Positions 22,362 through 35,000 are shown, numbered from the stretch's first letter. The stretch is DNA of 60,000 nt from Cryptomeria japonica (GCF_030272615.1 NC_081415.1:193798695-193858694), one strand, 5' to 3'. Translations and numbers: made by a program. The notes: generated by a model not told the origin, from the letters alone.

Positions 22362-24233
22362 TGTTGGGAAAATGGTGTCTCACCCTTGCATTTATGAGGT
22401 TACTATTTATAGTAATTTTTTCGTTTGAGCATGAAATGGTGTGAAATTATCTCTGAAGCTTTTGGTTGGCTAGATAAGCATGCTGGTAAATTTTTGTCAA
22501 GAGATCACAAATATTTTTGAAGTTATTAAAGTTTTCATTTTGGAGGGATGAGATGAAAGGTTTAAACTTAATTTTGATGAATTTAGACCCTCCAAAACAC
22601 CCTAAAAGTGGGTCTCAATGGAATAGTAGTTTATGAGATGATAGAGCACTTCGTGAGCTTTCCGACGCTTCAAACAGTTCGTCAATCAGATACACGATTC
22701 ACAAGTTATGGCTTCTGAAAGTTTGTACTCCTGAAATAGGAAATATAGATTACATCGAACACATAAATGAGCTGTAAATGGGAGGAACACATGTTGATGT
22801 GTGTTTAGACACATCATGGGGCATCTAGAATGGAGATAAGTTTGGCTCTACTTTATTGCGTGGTTTTTGTTGGCAATTGACACTCATATAGTGGCTTCTG
22901 ATGGTTTATTATTGGTTAAGAGTTGTCATTGATGGAAACTCTTCATGGAGATTTGATCCAATAACCACAATTCTCCTTAACTGGAAGCGAATGTTAATCG
23001 GTAGCTAGTTAATTAGTGTTTTAGGATAAACAGAGCAGTTTTGGGTCAGGATGCTTTTCGGTGATTGCAATGTATTGAATCATGTTTGGATTGATTGGGC
23101 CGACATTGTAACATCATTTTATTATTGTTTTGGTGATCCACATTTATCTTTTATGATCTGGTCAAGATGACATGTGACTACATGTTACACTAGCAGGCCG
23201 ACATGGTAAATGAGCTATTTTCTGATTGCGGATATATAAGACCAGTGTAGATGATCTTTTTGTTGAGTGGGATGATTTTATGCGAGTGAGTGGTGATTGA
23301 GAATCCATTTTGGCGCAGTTGCACATGCGTATTCTTGATCCAGTAGTTGATTGAGACAATGAGCAAGGAAGAAAAGAGAAGATCAACAGAGGTGACCCAA
23401 TCAGTATATTTGGCACTCAACCAAAAATCATCCAAGAATTGTAGATTCTATTTCAGATTTCATTTTTCTATAATTCATCATTGTAACTAATCAATAAGGC
23501 AATGAGCCTTCTGAGGTTGTAGCCCTTATTGTATTTGAGCATTGAGCTCTAGACAGTGTGCCTAAATACCTGTGCATTCCCCATATTGTAATATTATTTT
23601 TCTACTGGCCATTGTGGAATAATATTGTGCGCTCAAATCTCGTCATGGTTTTTCCCATTTGGGTTTCCACGTAAAAATCCAATGTTATGCTTTTGTGGTT
23701 GTTTGTTCTATGTTTTTGCATTTTAGTTTCATTTGTATGCTTCCAGAGGTTAGAAGTTAAGTTTGAAAATTTGCTAACTAGTAGATCACTGATTCACCCC
23801 CTCTCTCAGTGATCCCTGATTCCAATAGTTTTAGCCCATGGTTTTGTAGTACCATTTGACAGTTTCTTGTATTGTATCTCCTATATATGAGGTGCATGAG
23901 ATAGAGGTTGTGTATAAGAGTCTTATGGTGATTGAGTTACCTCCGAGTCTTTGATTAGTGGTACTCATGTGAAGATCTATCTCTGCAAGTATATTATTAT
24001 TTGTTATTGATTGCTAAATAATATATTGAGCTGCTTTTGGAGTGTGGGGTTTTTCTCTTGAAAGGGTTTTCCCCACGTAAATCATTGTTTTACTATATTG
24101 TGGTATGTATGATATTTTGTTTATTTCTATTAATTTTCTGTAACTAATATAATGATCTGCAAAAGCTTTCGCATTACCCTCCTCTCAAGGCTAGTGGAAG
24201 AAATTGTTCTGCTACTTAACTTCCTTACAACAT
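22362..24233 (+). mobile_element. copia LTR inserted in copia-3, itself interrupted
   Basis: It starts TGTTGGGAAAATGG and probably ends CTTACAACA. The U5 words GGTTTTTCTC and GGGTTTTCCCCACGTAAA lie near 24046-24080. CATGATG occurs at 22351-22357 and again at about 24231-24237, so a target duplication is likely, but the exact junction bases are unclear. Without the inner LTR it would be about 0.9 kb. It separates the copia-3 protease remnant from the unidentified frame. Confidence 0.6.
22868..23827 (+). mobile_element. Solo copia LTR nested in another LTR, TSD GTTTT
   Basis: 960 bp, starting TGTTGGCAATTGACAC and ending TTCCAATA, where the final CA has become TA. GTTTT flanks both ends (22863-22867 and 23828-23832). 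It has the U5 motif near 23645-23680 and CTGATTCACCCCCTCTCTCAG near 23789. No internal region accompanies it. Confidence 0.88.
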
Positions 24234-25543
24234 GATGAACACTACCAACTACAACAAGCTCTCTATTATGCAGATCTTTGATGAACATTAAATCAGGCGT
24301 GAACTCAACTGTCTTACCTATCCCACTATGAGTAATATAGTAAATATAGAGGATGTTGGAAGATAATGAAGAAATTCAAAGAACATTATTGAATTTACCC
24401 CCATCAACCTCAATAGAACCACTCCCATTAACACTCATGTAAGTGTTATTACCCATCAAAATCTATGAAAATGCATGATGCTCAAAAGAAGAGAACATAC
24501 CTTATGATGATACCATATGATGTGAGACTTCTGAATCAAGAAGCCACATGGAGGACTAAGAATGTGTCAATGCAAAGAGAGAATGACCTTTCATCTTGTC
24601 TTCACCGTGTTCCATAGAAGAAAACCCAAAATGTCCAAATCTTGAAGTGGTAGAAGAAGATGTACTAGATGAAGGCAATTGAATATTGCGCTTCTATAGA
24701 AGATGTGTCAATTCATCAATCTTCTTTGCATAACACCAATGCTCATCATGTCCTAGCTTAGTGCAATATGCACACTTCCCATTTTCCATATTATTTGATG
24801 ATGACCTCTTATAAGAGGAATAATAATCTAGAGAATCATGTGATTATGTGTCCTTGGGCTGCTCATTTAACTTGGAATCCTTGTGTTTTTGTTTCTTGTC
24901 TTTTCCTTGTGAAGATTTTTGACCTATGGTGCCGTAGGAAGCCACAAGAGCCTATGATTTGGAAGACTTCAATAGACCTATCTAAACCAACTTAGTTTTC
25001 TCTTGAATGAGTTGATAAGAAAACTTATCAAGTGAAGACATGGTGAAATGAGTACCAATTGCATCTCTAGTGGCATAAAAGGTAACAAAAATTGAATAAT
25101 TATGACCAAGCTTGGCAACAGTAGAGAGAATCAACTAAGAGTCCTCATTCTTAATACCACACTATTGTAACTTTAATCTAAGAGACTTGTGTTTGGTGAG
25201 GAAGTCTTGGATGCTATCAAAATCTATAGGATTCAAGCCAATAAGCTTATTCTCCAACTGAAAAACCTCTCAATGCATCTTTCTTCCCAAATAAAGACTC
25301 CAATTTAGTATAGATCTGATTAAGTGTGGTGCAAGAATCAACATTAAAGAGAAGATCTGAAGACATAGACATGCATAATATCCCCAAAACCTCATCACAC
25401 CTATTGTACCACTTTCTCTTCTCAACAGGAGTTGTATGTTCAACTTCTTTATATAACCCCTGTTTCTTTAACTAAATCTTCATATGTTTTTTACAACCAT
25501 ATTATTTGAATGGAGTAAAGAGATCAATATGAATTGGATCCAT
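24234..25543 (-). pseudogene. copia-3 Gag and protease remnant
   Basis: The start codon is at 25543-25541 (MDPIHIDLFTPF). The frame, with several stops, runs through KRKWYNRCDEVLGILCMSMS, LESLFGKKDALRGF and LGHNYSIFVTFYATR (Gag), then an intact CCHC knuckle KCAYCTKLGHDEHWC near 24739-24785, and then WLLDSEVSHHM near 24520, the copia protease motif with Glu for Gly. It ends at the inserted LTR. Gag is clearly of copia type. Confidence 0.8.
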
Positions 25544-26046
25544 GATTAAATATTAAAAATTACAAAATTGGATTGATACATCAATATGTATCCTCTCAAT
25601 GTCAAAAATATTCACTTGAATCACAGAAAAATCAAGTGATTTGCATGTTTTCTAAGAAAGAACCCAAAAAGGAAAAAATTGAGATCTTTGAGTACCTAAT
25701 GAATATTCCATAGAAAAGGACCTAAGATTTGGATAGAGGACTCTAAGAGATTTTCGATGATATCTAGTTTTCAAAAAGGGAGTTTGGATGTGCAAGATAT
25801 GACCCTCAAAGCACAAAATTGAAGGTTGAGTTTGGAGGATTGGAATGAAAAATTGGTGTAGGATCTAACAAAAACACCTACATATTTGGATCAGTTTCAA
25901 AACTAGCTTTCTGACAATATCTTATTTGTACAATTTCAAGTTTGTATGATGAAGTTATGGCCAAAAAACCAAGACTAGGTAATTTAGGGTTTGGAGGGCT
26001 TGAAGGATTTTCCAAAAATGGAAATTACAAAGCATGCTTTGGACCC

Positions 26047-26465
26047 CTGGATAAAAGGTTGAACCTTGTGAAGAACCTTTTATATTATTGGATAAAAGGT
26101 TAAATCTAGATCGAATAGAGGATGTTTCATACTGCTGGATAAAAGGGTGAACCCTATAAAACACTATTTTGGACCGCTGGATAAAAGGGTGTACCCATAT
26201 TAGACAACATGCTTCAGACTAACTGATAAAAGGGTGAACCCTATGAAGCACTGTTTGGATCCTTGGATAAAAGGGTGTATCCAAATCAGACATTGCATAC
26301 TTTTAACTACTAAATAAAAGGGTGCGCCCAAATCAGATGGATCACACTTTTGATCATTGGATAAAAGGGTGAACCTAGATCGAACGAAGCATGCTTTTGA
26401 TTGCTGGATAAAAGGATTAACCATATAAAGCACCATTCTAATTGCTAGAAAAAAAAGGTGTACCT
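26047..26465 (-). repeat. Ten-copy dimeric tandem repeat in the copia-3 leader
   Basis: The core CTGGATAAAAGGGTGAACC and variants starts at 26047, 26088, 26135, 26177, 26223, 26263, 26310, 26357, 26404 and 26445. Distances are 41, 47, 42, 46, 40, 47, 47, 47 and 41. Short units (40-42) continue with CTATGAAGCAC-like sequence; long units (46-47) with AAATCAGA and CATGCTTTT-like sequence. The order is A B A B A B B B A. It lies between the 5' LTR and gag, where packaging and leader signals sit. Confidence 0.9.
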
Positions 26466-26742
26466 TTAAAAAAATTGCAATCTCCAATTTTGATTAAGGA
26501 ACAAGCAATCTTAGGATTTTTGGGCCTTTTTAGCATGATCATGACCTCCATTTTTGCTCCAATGTACCCAAATATTTTGTTGACTCTCAAATTTTGACAA
26601 AATGACACTCATTTTTATAGGTTTTAGGACATTACAAATGTGATGGAAACCTCTGCTTGAGCACAATATAGATAGAAAAATCACCCAAGGTTGGATCCAT
26701 CAAGCATGTCGACAAAAACTTGACATATCTTTTTTGATACAA

Positions 26743-27124
26743 TGTAGAAGTTGATGATATAACCATAGGAGCCAAGAATTATCTACAAAAAAAATACCTA
26801 TCACACAAAAGAGATCAAGAAAAGATAATATGCTCAATAACAACTTGAGAATTTTGTATTGATTGCACACACAATATGGAGATATAATTACAATAAATGA
26901 ATGAATCCTTATAAAAGAATGAGTGAAACCCTAGATGAGAAACTCTAAAAGATAGATCAAATTATCATGTTCCAAGCGTCACAATCATAATGAAAGAGAC
27001 AACTTAATCTATTATTAGCCTAATTAAATAAAAGGATAAAACACCTAAGTTTAGCTTAAGTGAAAAAGTAATTAAAGGACCTAATTAATAAATAATTAGA
27101 TAAAGTGTCCTAATTACTCCAACA
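26743..27124 (-). repeat. copia-3 5' LTR
   Basis: 382 bp partner of 18351-18734. On its left the - strand continues TTGTATCAAAAA, a decayed form of the initiator-Met PBS, confirming that this is the 5' copy of a - strand element. Confidence 0.83.
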
Positions 27125-28739
27125 CCTTCTATTGGTTGCGTAAAGGTAGATGCTAACTAATCAAAACATAAACAATGTTGGAATAGAAAATCTAATTGTA
27201 CAACAGTTGTTGTAGGTAACTTGATAAGTGACTCTATAGTGGTTGCAGGTAAGAGTATGGCAACTCAGTTACAACACGGATTGTAACTATTAACTACATT
27301 AACAAAGCACTTAACTAACAACAATGATTTTAAGAAATGACAGTAATCTAATTAATATTTTACATAAATGAAACTAACTAACATAAAGGAGAAGAGAGTT
27401 GCACTACCTTAAGTTGCCCTTGCTTGAGGAAATGCAATCTCCATATTCAATAATACAATAACTCAAAGTGCAACAACCATTGATTTATTCATATCGTCAA
27501 TTCATAATATTAGCAATAATAATATTCATAATTACATAGAGAATCTAGAGACAAATCTAGTATGGATCATGTGTAGATATTCAAATGTTGAAAATTAGCT
27601 AGAAACTAAAGAACCAGAAAAAAATAATTAACTCAAGCAAAAATCTCTTTTAAACGGTTTGAGAGAGTGAAGCATTTACTTCTGCAAAACCAACCTAAGA
27701 CATATGTCAATCCTCCCTAATGTCGAGGATGACTTATTCAAAAAAAAAACTACAACAACTAATTCTAATAGGAGTCCTAATTTGTAGTGCACTCTTTATT
27801 CAATGGTGACATCAAATGATGTGTGTGTGGAGATTCAACTAAGCAAATTTATGAAGCATAAATCCATTGTTCTTCAAACTCTGACAATTCTTCTCCATAT
27901 TTATTTGATAGACACATCAACAAAGCTTCAACGCAGTCGCATGTGGGTTAAAAATCCATTAACAGCTTCCTCATGAACACTAGAGCAAGTCTTCCTTTGG
28001 TTGTGCACTAAGCGCGACCCTTTAAGCTACATGTTAGTCCCTTAAGACAAGCATTCATTCCACATAAATGATCATTTATAACATATTGACAATATGCAAA
28101 TTATAGAAATTTCACATAGCATATTCATATATTAATATGTCATATATATCATAACTAGATGAAAGTACAGTTCATAACATAGTTTAAAACATATAATTTG
28201 TTTGATAAAAGTAGTAGTAAACAAGTAAAAGCATGACAATCCCAAGACTCATCACATACCACAATGTGATGGGGAAACCCCATAGTACCAAGCAATTTAG
28301 GTGGGGAATTTTTTTCAAAATATTTGTATTTCTACATATGCTCTAGTGCATACAATTGTATGGGTTGGTGTTAAAAATTTTCAAAGTTTTTTAACTTTTC
28401 CAAACATAGTCAAATTTTATATCAATCTTCATTTCTTAGCCAACCTGGATCCAATGGTGAGATCTATTTTTGCCTAGGAGGTCATTTTGGAAACATCTCC
28501 AAAAATCCCTCATTTGAATGCATGTCAAGAAAACCCATTTGACCCAATATTTTCCAAACCCCAAATTTGCAAACAATCCATCATAATAGAAAACCTAAAT
28601 GCCTTAGATATGCAATAAAACAATTTTCAAGTGTGTTCCATACATTGTAATATCTCAATCCTTTTATGCATAGCCATGGCTTCCACTTTGAAACGCTTCC
28701 ACTCAATTTAGGTTTATAACTCCAAATACAACCATGAAA
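27125..28739. other. Anonymous stretch, probably decayed leader of copia-4
   Basis: It lies just inside a copia PBS and LTR (28740-29766, - strand), so it should be the 5' internal region of that element. No Gag or other domain is readable on either strand. It may continue at 16305-18350 across copia-3. Confidence 0.4.
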
Positions 28740-28751
28740 GCTCTAATACCA
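28740..28751 (-). promoter_or_regulatory. copia-4 primer binding site
   Basis: The - strand reads TGGTATTAGAGC, 11 of 12 bases of the initiator-Met tRNA complement, with C to T at one place. Two bases separate it from the LTR. Confidence 0.82.
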
Positions 28752-28753
28752 CT

Positions 28754-29766
28754 TGTTAGGAAATAATGTTCTAAACTCAATCATTTAATCCATTTCCTAC
28801 ATAACCCATGAGAGAAAATCATGCATACAAACTTACATAATCATGTTTATGCAGAGATAAAATAGACAAGCCATAAGATAACACAAGATATGCCTTGAGA
28901 AAACTCTCATGAGGGAAAAACCTAACCTCCAAAAGCATCCATACTCCACTATATTAATAAACCATAAAGAAATACAAATCACTTATAGAGTTACAATGAA
29001 TACTCTCAACCTATCAAGCTCTCTAATGCATTCCCATGTGTCCAAGCATGAATTCACACATCCCATGCTATGCTCCACAAATGCAATCCTCCAAAGGACA
29101 CAATACAATGACAACCCAAACTGCTGGCCAACCTTAACCACTAAACACATGCTTGATTTTATAGAATCAAGCTCACATGAACACAACTAATTTGTAAAGT
29201 AAAACCATGTGAACACAATACCATTGATCCCTCATTTAATATTGGGTACTAATTTTTCACTTTATAAAGTCTATTTTTCTAATATTAAATAATTACAATA
29301 TAATATTACAATGTTGTACAATACAACTCATCAAGTGGCTACAAGAATAGAATCTTCCTGGAATCTCTACATGATGCAAGTTCATATAGGTTCTCCTAGT
29401 TGCAACACACATAATAAATAAATAATACATTATAAACATTATGCTAGGTTCACAATACCTTATTCCAACATGAATCAAGCACAATTCAATAGCCAACAAT
29501 ATATGATAAAAAATGTGTGTATGTATAATAAGCTCTCCTTGCATATATAGATGAAGGAGCAAGTAGGGAGGTGAAACAGAAAGACTAACTAACCTTCCAA
29601 GTAGTGTGACACATGTAGAACACTTGAGATAGGTGTGAAGGCATATGTCAAGTGTCGACGTAGTGAGACAACAAACCAACTAAGTGAACTTAAGCTAGTG
29701 TGAATAGGAATACTAGGTGTAGGAACTAGCTAAAAGACAACTATATTAATAAAGACATTGTTCACA
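28754..29766 (-). mobile_element. copia-4 5' LTR
   Basis: The left end, TGTTAGGAAATAATG, is fixed by the PBS. The right end is set at TTGTTCACA (29766) because LINE coding similarity starts directly after it; this end is less sure. TATAAAA lies near 29158 on the - strand, and the reversed TTTTTCCC word near 28914. No 3' partner was found. Confidence 0.62.
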
Positions 29767-31130
29767 CTAACTAGAGATAACCAAGGTTTTCAATTGAAAG
29801 CATGTAAAGAGAGGGAGCTACCAGTATTCCTTACCTAATATAACTTTTAAGAGGGAATTATCTAGATAAAGACCAAGTAATAACTATTGAAGCATTGGCT
29901 TCCTTGAAGATGGGTTGAACATGTGAGATAATGCATTAACCGAATCCAAGCCATCTAAGAATTTTACAAATTAATTTCCATCTGATTATTTCAAAATATT
30001 TATCAAAAGCTAAATTGAGTTATAGAAGAGCATTTTTTCAAGATTGATGTGCCTATTTGATTAACTCTTGAGCAAAAACAAGATTATCTACAACGAATCT
30101 TCCACCTATGAAACTAATTTATTCTTGGTAAACAATCTCTTGAGTAATAGAATTAATTGACCTTGGTGTATCTTTAGTTATGATCTTATACATAGTATTT
30201 TAAAGGAGTGTAATAGGTATCTATCCTAAAATCATTTCAAAAAATTTACCTTTAAGAAGCAATTTTTTGAGATCCTAGTTAATCTTGGGCCCAAGATAAC
30301 CATGTTCAAAGACTGTAAGATACATTGAAAAGAAACCCATTCTAATATAAAGGTCAAAAAGACTTGAAAAATGTAGTTGGGATTACATCTATTCTTGGGA
30401 TTTTCTCATTAGGAGAAATCTCTGAAGTTGCATCATATTTATCAATGATAGTGAGTCGATGAAGGAACTATTGTTCCTTGTCAATTTTTATTGGAATGCA
30501 TTTTTTGAGTAGCTTTTTAAGAACCTCTAGTAAAGTATCTCTTTGATTGAAACAAGAAAGAAGATTTGAGAATGAGCACAAAAAATCCTTAATAGTTTTA
30601 GCATATGTGGATAGCTAGTTATTCATATTCTTAATTATGGTTATATGCTCTTTCTTGTTTTTTCTTAGAAACTAGAGGAAAAAGTGTGTGTTGTTGTGTC
30701 TATTTTTATTCAATTCATTCAAAATCTAGTTTGAGCCTTGCCACCTTCTTTTAAATATCACTATGAGTAGGGGAGATAGCCAAAAGGTCTTAGTTTTATA
30801 AGTTGACCTTGAAAAGTTTGTTCAACACTCCTTATTTTTCATGCTAGTTTGCTACATAGGAAGAGAGAAAGATAGTAGAGTTGGTGAGTATTTTTTCCAC
30901 CATTAAATCTAACTCTTATTATCACCTCAATAAGGTTATTCTTGATCTAAATCTAGCAATGAGAGCCTCTAAAAATCATGATTGAGAAGATGATTGGTAC
31001 TGAGCTTCTACATTAGAATAAGAAAGAATCATTTTTATGTTTTATTCAGCTCATGTGTTCTATTAGGTATAGTTAATGGTTAGAGTCCAGGCTACAACAT
31101 AATCATTATGTTGTTTACTTGAAGCCACTA
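29767..31130 (-). pseudogene. L1-like LINE reverse transcriptase fragment
   Basis: Through many stops and shifts the - strand reads TMYKIITK, IVYQE-ISFIGGRFVVDNLVFAQEL, NALL-LNLAFDKYF (motif A region of LINE RT), ILRWLGFG, SIVITWSLSR-FPLKSYIR and APSLYMLSIENL, in the order of plant L1 RT. The region upstream (30500-31130) is consistent with the linker before RT. The 3' part of the RT is missing, cut by the copia-4 LTR at 29766. No poly(A) tail belongs to this fragment. Confidence 0.8.
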
Positions 31131-31319
31131 CTATGTCACTTATTAATTTGCTTACAACAACTACTACATACATATATAATTTTTGTTTCAGTATTATTTA
31201 TGCTTTCATTGGTTAGCAATTTCCTTTATGCAACTGATCATCAACTTAAAGGTCCTTTGTTACACATGCATTTCAAGCATAATCCAAGTGTATACATCCC
31301 TTGTCAATAATTAAACCAG

Positions 31320-33450
31320 CCTCTTCTTTAGGACATTAAGTTACTCCATATGAGATTAGTTTCCTAACTGAGAATAGTGCATTGAGTTATTGCACCAATT
31401 TTTTGTAACTAGTAGAGACTAGTCAAGTGTTTAATGAATTTATCAGACTCTTCATTCACAATTTGTTCAATCATTGTTTTTAACTCTTTGGCAACCATTT
31501 TTGCTAGTCAATACAAATTCATGTTCTCCTTCTTAGTTACTTCTTCTTCCTCAATTACCTTCATATCTTCTTCCTATTCACACACATAGTGTACCTCGAT
31601 TTCTTTTATTTCTTCCTCCTATTCCATAAGAAAAAATGTGTGAAATAATTGATAGTTCTGATACTTAATGTAAGTACAGATCCAATAGCTAACAAGATGA
31701 GAGGGGGGGTGAATCATACAAACTTAATCTTCCATAAAAACAATAGGTTCAACCTCGGTAACATATACTTAAGTAATATGACCAAAACTGCTAAACATGC
31801 AAACTCAAAAGCATATAAGCATCATAACACTCATAACACCAGATTTAACGTGGAAACCCAAATAGGGAAAAACCACTGTGGGATTTCGGACCCACTAAGA
31901 AATATACTCTTCTAGAGTATGCTTGGTTAAAAGCAAATCCTGTTAAAGATTACAAACACATTGCTAGATGTGACTCGGTTAAGGGATTTCCCTCAGATCT
32001 ATTAGGATCTTCACCTTGTTAGAAGTGACCTTGTTAAAGGATTTCAAACACTCAATCATAATGTCACCTTGTAGAGGGCTTTACAAATAAGACTGTTAAG
32101 TCCACTCGGTTACGAGATTTTCTGTCACTTTACAAAATAACAGTAATAAAAATCTATCTACAACTTCACATCTAAAATGCTAAAGTAGATTATTATTTGC
32201 TCAATACAATAGGACTTATCTTGTCCATCTACTGGGCTCTATACTCTGTTATTTAAATAGGTCTTCAAGCTTCTATGCTCGGTAATCACTATGTAGCATC
32301 CCTGTGCATACACTTGCCCGCATACATTGTTTATCAACAGTTCCTTATTTATAAAAAATTTGCTAACCGCTTAATCTCCTTGATCACATTTCCCATGATC
32401 AATCATAGCCATCAGATCTTCAAACTTTGACCAAGTTCAATGTATCCTTCGATTTGAAAAATGTTTTACCCTGCCTTGGAACTTGCATACATTTCTTGGA
32501 ACTTGTGCTAGGGTATTGCAGTTCAATCTGAGTTGTAGATCTTCTCGCCGATTTTCCTTTGCCATAGATTCTTTAACAAACTTCATGCATGGCATACCAA
32601 TCATTCAATCATAGTCAGCTCATCATCTTCCTTCATTAAATGATGCTTTTATTCATTCAATGCATTTTGTTATGACTCAGTTGCAACTCAGTAAATACTA
32701 AACTTCACTCGATAGACATTCTGCCTTCATTAACCGATAGCAATAACCTTAGGGTTTACCGACTAGGTTCTTTGCTCGGTAACATGGTATAGTATTAACC
32801 TTACAATCAATAACATATGTAGGATATCAAAACAATCTAAACATCATGATCTCATCATTGTCTAACTCGGTAATAGTTGCCCATTGAATAACTTATTTCT
32901 CCCCTTATTCATCACATTCTTTCTGTGTCTTTTACTGACATCTTTATACTCATCAAATCATACTTTTTAAGATATGGCAACATCATACTGAATTAGAAAA
33001 TCAATTTCTTGACATCAATGACAAAATAATAATATTAAGATAGTAAACATCCTTAATCAGTTATATCCATAATCATCAACAACCTTCTCAATATCCTTAT
33101 TGAAATACCAACAATCTCTCCTTGTCTGTTATAATGCCAACAATAATGTTGGAGGTTTGCAATTAATGATTTGGGGAACCATGGTATCAATGGTGACTAT
33201 ATTACCTCTTAATCTTGCAATCTTAATTTCTTTCTCATGTATCTTCTCTTTGAATTTATCTTATAATTATGCTTTTCATCCATCATCTTATTTTCTTGTA
33301 GCTATAGATTCTTAACTTGATTCCATAATTTTGGTTTAATGGTGGGCTAGGATATTGTGGGGGAAACATGAGGAATTTGAACACCATGGGCAGTTTCTAT
33401 AACCTGTTCAATGAATCACTCAGATTCTTCAATCAAAATTCATTTAATCA
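31320..33450 (-). pseudogene. Unidentified decayed frame, acidic and coiled-coil like, split by a solo LTR
   Basis: With the LTR at 31650-33142 and one TSD copy removed, the - strand reads in one frame from EKIHEKEIKIARLRG through MVPQIINCKPPTLFHTFFLM into an acidic stretch (EEEIKEIEVHY, KVIEEEEVTKKEN) and LKTMIEQIVNEESDKFIKHL. A few TAG and other stops interrupt it. The composition suggests a coiled coil. I cannot name it; a retroelement structural protein or a captured gene are both possible. Confidence 0.4.
31650..33142 (-). mobile_element. Solo copia LTR, 1.49 kb, TSD ATAAT
   Basis: The + strand starts TGATAGTTCTGATAC and ends TAATGCCAACA. ATAAT flanks both ends (31645-31649 and 33143-33147). 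Near the left end the reversed U5 words are clear (GAGAGGGGGGGTGAATCA near 31699 and ACGTGGAAACCC with GGGAAAAACCAC near 31850). It splits a reading frame that joins again in phase when it is removed. Confidence 0.88.
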
Positions 33451-33466
33451 TTTTTTATTTTTTTTG
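33451..33466 (-). other. LINE poly(A) tail
   Basis: A run of T broken by one A on the + strand lies at the 3' end of a - strand LINE sequence, as expected for the A-rich tail of an L1-type retroposon. Confidence 0.6.
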
Positions 33467-35000
33467 AAGTAAAAAGCCTAGGCCTTGAAAGATATAATTA
33501 TATAATAAAAAAGAGTAATTACATCCAAATTATATAGGAAAATGGAGGGGATATCCTCATCCCTCCAAGAGCATTACATATAAAAAACAGAGCTGCCTAA
33601 ATAACAATTGCAGGCAACATCTATCATAGAGAAGGACAACCACTATTCCCCAAGATACAAAGAGAAGACTGAAACATTAAATGGCTTCCCAGTTCAAAGA
33701 GGACCAAAACCAAAAGGAAGAAGATAACTTGAGATACAACAATTGATGAAGTAGGGAGCCCAAACCAAAACACCCAAAAAAAGTGAAGCGTAGAGATTCA
33801 TGAATTCATAGAAGCCTCCTATAAATTAGTTGTATACATAAGACAATCACTTGCTTAATAGAAAAAAACCACTAATGAAAAGAATTAGGATCATTCCCCA
33901 CAAGCATGTTAACCATGAATACTAAAAAATACTTTGATATTGAGTCTTCAAGAAAATTTCTAGTTTAGAGAAAATTTAATCCCAAGAAAATAAAGATGGA
34001 TGCACATAAATTCCCACTAGTAGATTGGTCATATCTACAGATAAAGAAAGATCCATAACATTTTCAACAACACACGAGAGAGCTAAAAGGTTGCAAAGAA
34101 GCCAATTCAGTCCAAGGAGAGTAACCAATGCATATAGATCATGATGAGAAACAATGGTGGATGGGAACGACAAAATTAATATCAAGACACCTATAGCTAT
34201 ACGAAAAATAAACAATCATTAAAGTAATAAAAATCATGCCACAAGGGGTCCCTTTCAAGCATTGGCAATTGGAAAGTAGTAGGAAATCAAATGTTTGGGC
34301 ATGTGAAACAACACCATCAACAAGGTACAAATAATGATCCAAAAAAGGATATCTCATGAGGCAAAAATAACAATATCCCTAAGATGAAGGTATGACATAA
34401 GTATCAATGGGATCATTTCTAACGTAAAATATAGAAAAGACTCTCCAATCACAAATTCAGGTCAACAAGCACAATTTAGTTGGGGAGACAGTCACATTCA
34501 CCATATTGAATATTTTCATAAATAGCTATATTTTACAAGCTATCAGTAGCTCCATTCGCCTCCCTATAACAATGTCCAATTTTAAATTGATCAAAAGCTT
34601 TGATTAACTCAAGGTCCTATTATAAAAACTAATGTAGTTGTCAAAATGGAGTAGATGATTGATATAGAGCCCTAATAGCCACCGTTGAATCCCCTTCAAT
34701 ACACAAATTGGTCACTTGACTTTTAGTTGCCAAAGAGAGACCCATAATGAAAGCTGAAAATTTCACAATATTATTTGTGGCATAAGGGATGATCTTACAA
34801 GTTGCTTTAATGATATTCCCACAATGAGCTCTTAGAATTGCCCATGCCCTTGAAACTAATAGATCACCTTTAGAAGGTCCATAAAAATTCAATTTGATCT
34901 AATTAGGAGGATGTGGTTTCCACTGAAAAATCGATCTATCAACTTTTAGAGAAGGTTTTATTAAACCTTGAACTGCTGGGGGCTTGAGATACAACCACAT
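33467..35000 (-). pseudogene. 3' end of a LINE with C-terminal RNase H
   Basis: The clearest part, 34892-34641, reads LVSRAWAILRAHCGNIIKATC, ATNNIVKFSAFIMGLSLA and NLCIEGDSTVAIRAL, the plant RNase H domain found at the end of many L1-like ORF2 proteins. Downstream, FKIGHCYREANGATDSL continues the domain, and upstream, TTSS-LDQIEFLWTF matches its start. About 1 kb of 3' sequence follows to the tail at 33451. It is not the same copy as the RT fragment at 29767, because the order on the - strand is wrong. Confidence 0.78.

Larger units (their letters stand above)
18351..27124 (-). mobile_element. copia-3, a gag-only copia element with paired LTRs, interrupted by other LTRs
   Basis: Two direct repeats bound it: 18351-18734 (384 bp) and 26743-27124 (382 bp). 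Both start TGTAGAAGTTGA and end ATTACTCCAACA. On the - strand the right copy is the 5' LTR, followed by TTGTATCA, a decayed PBS; the left copy is preceded by the purine run AAGGAAGGG. Flanks are CTTTT and CCTTC, so no exact target duplication is left. With the inserted LTRs removed, the internal part is about 3.5 kb and contains gag, a protease remnant and an unidentified frame, but no integrase, RT or RNase H. Confidence 0.8.

Noticed and set aside
22351-24237. Exact target duplication for the outer LTR at 22362
   Set aside because: CATGATG is present near both ends but is offset by a few bases from the TG start, so the duplication is not exact and I left the element at moderate confidence.
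26047-26465. CRISPR-like array because of regularly spaced repeats
   Set aside because: Spacers are repeated and related to one another, the setting is a plant retroelement leader, and the repeats are diverged.
29767-35000. One single LINE covering both the RT and RNase H fragments
   Set aside because: Both are on the - strand, but RNase H lies upstream of RT in that reading, the reverse of ORF2 order, so they are separate copies.
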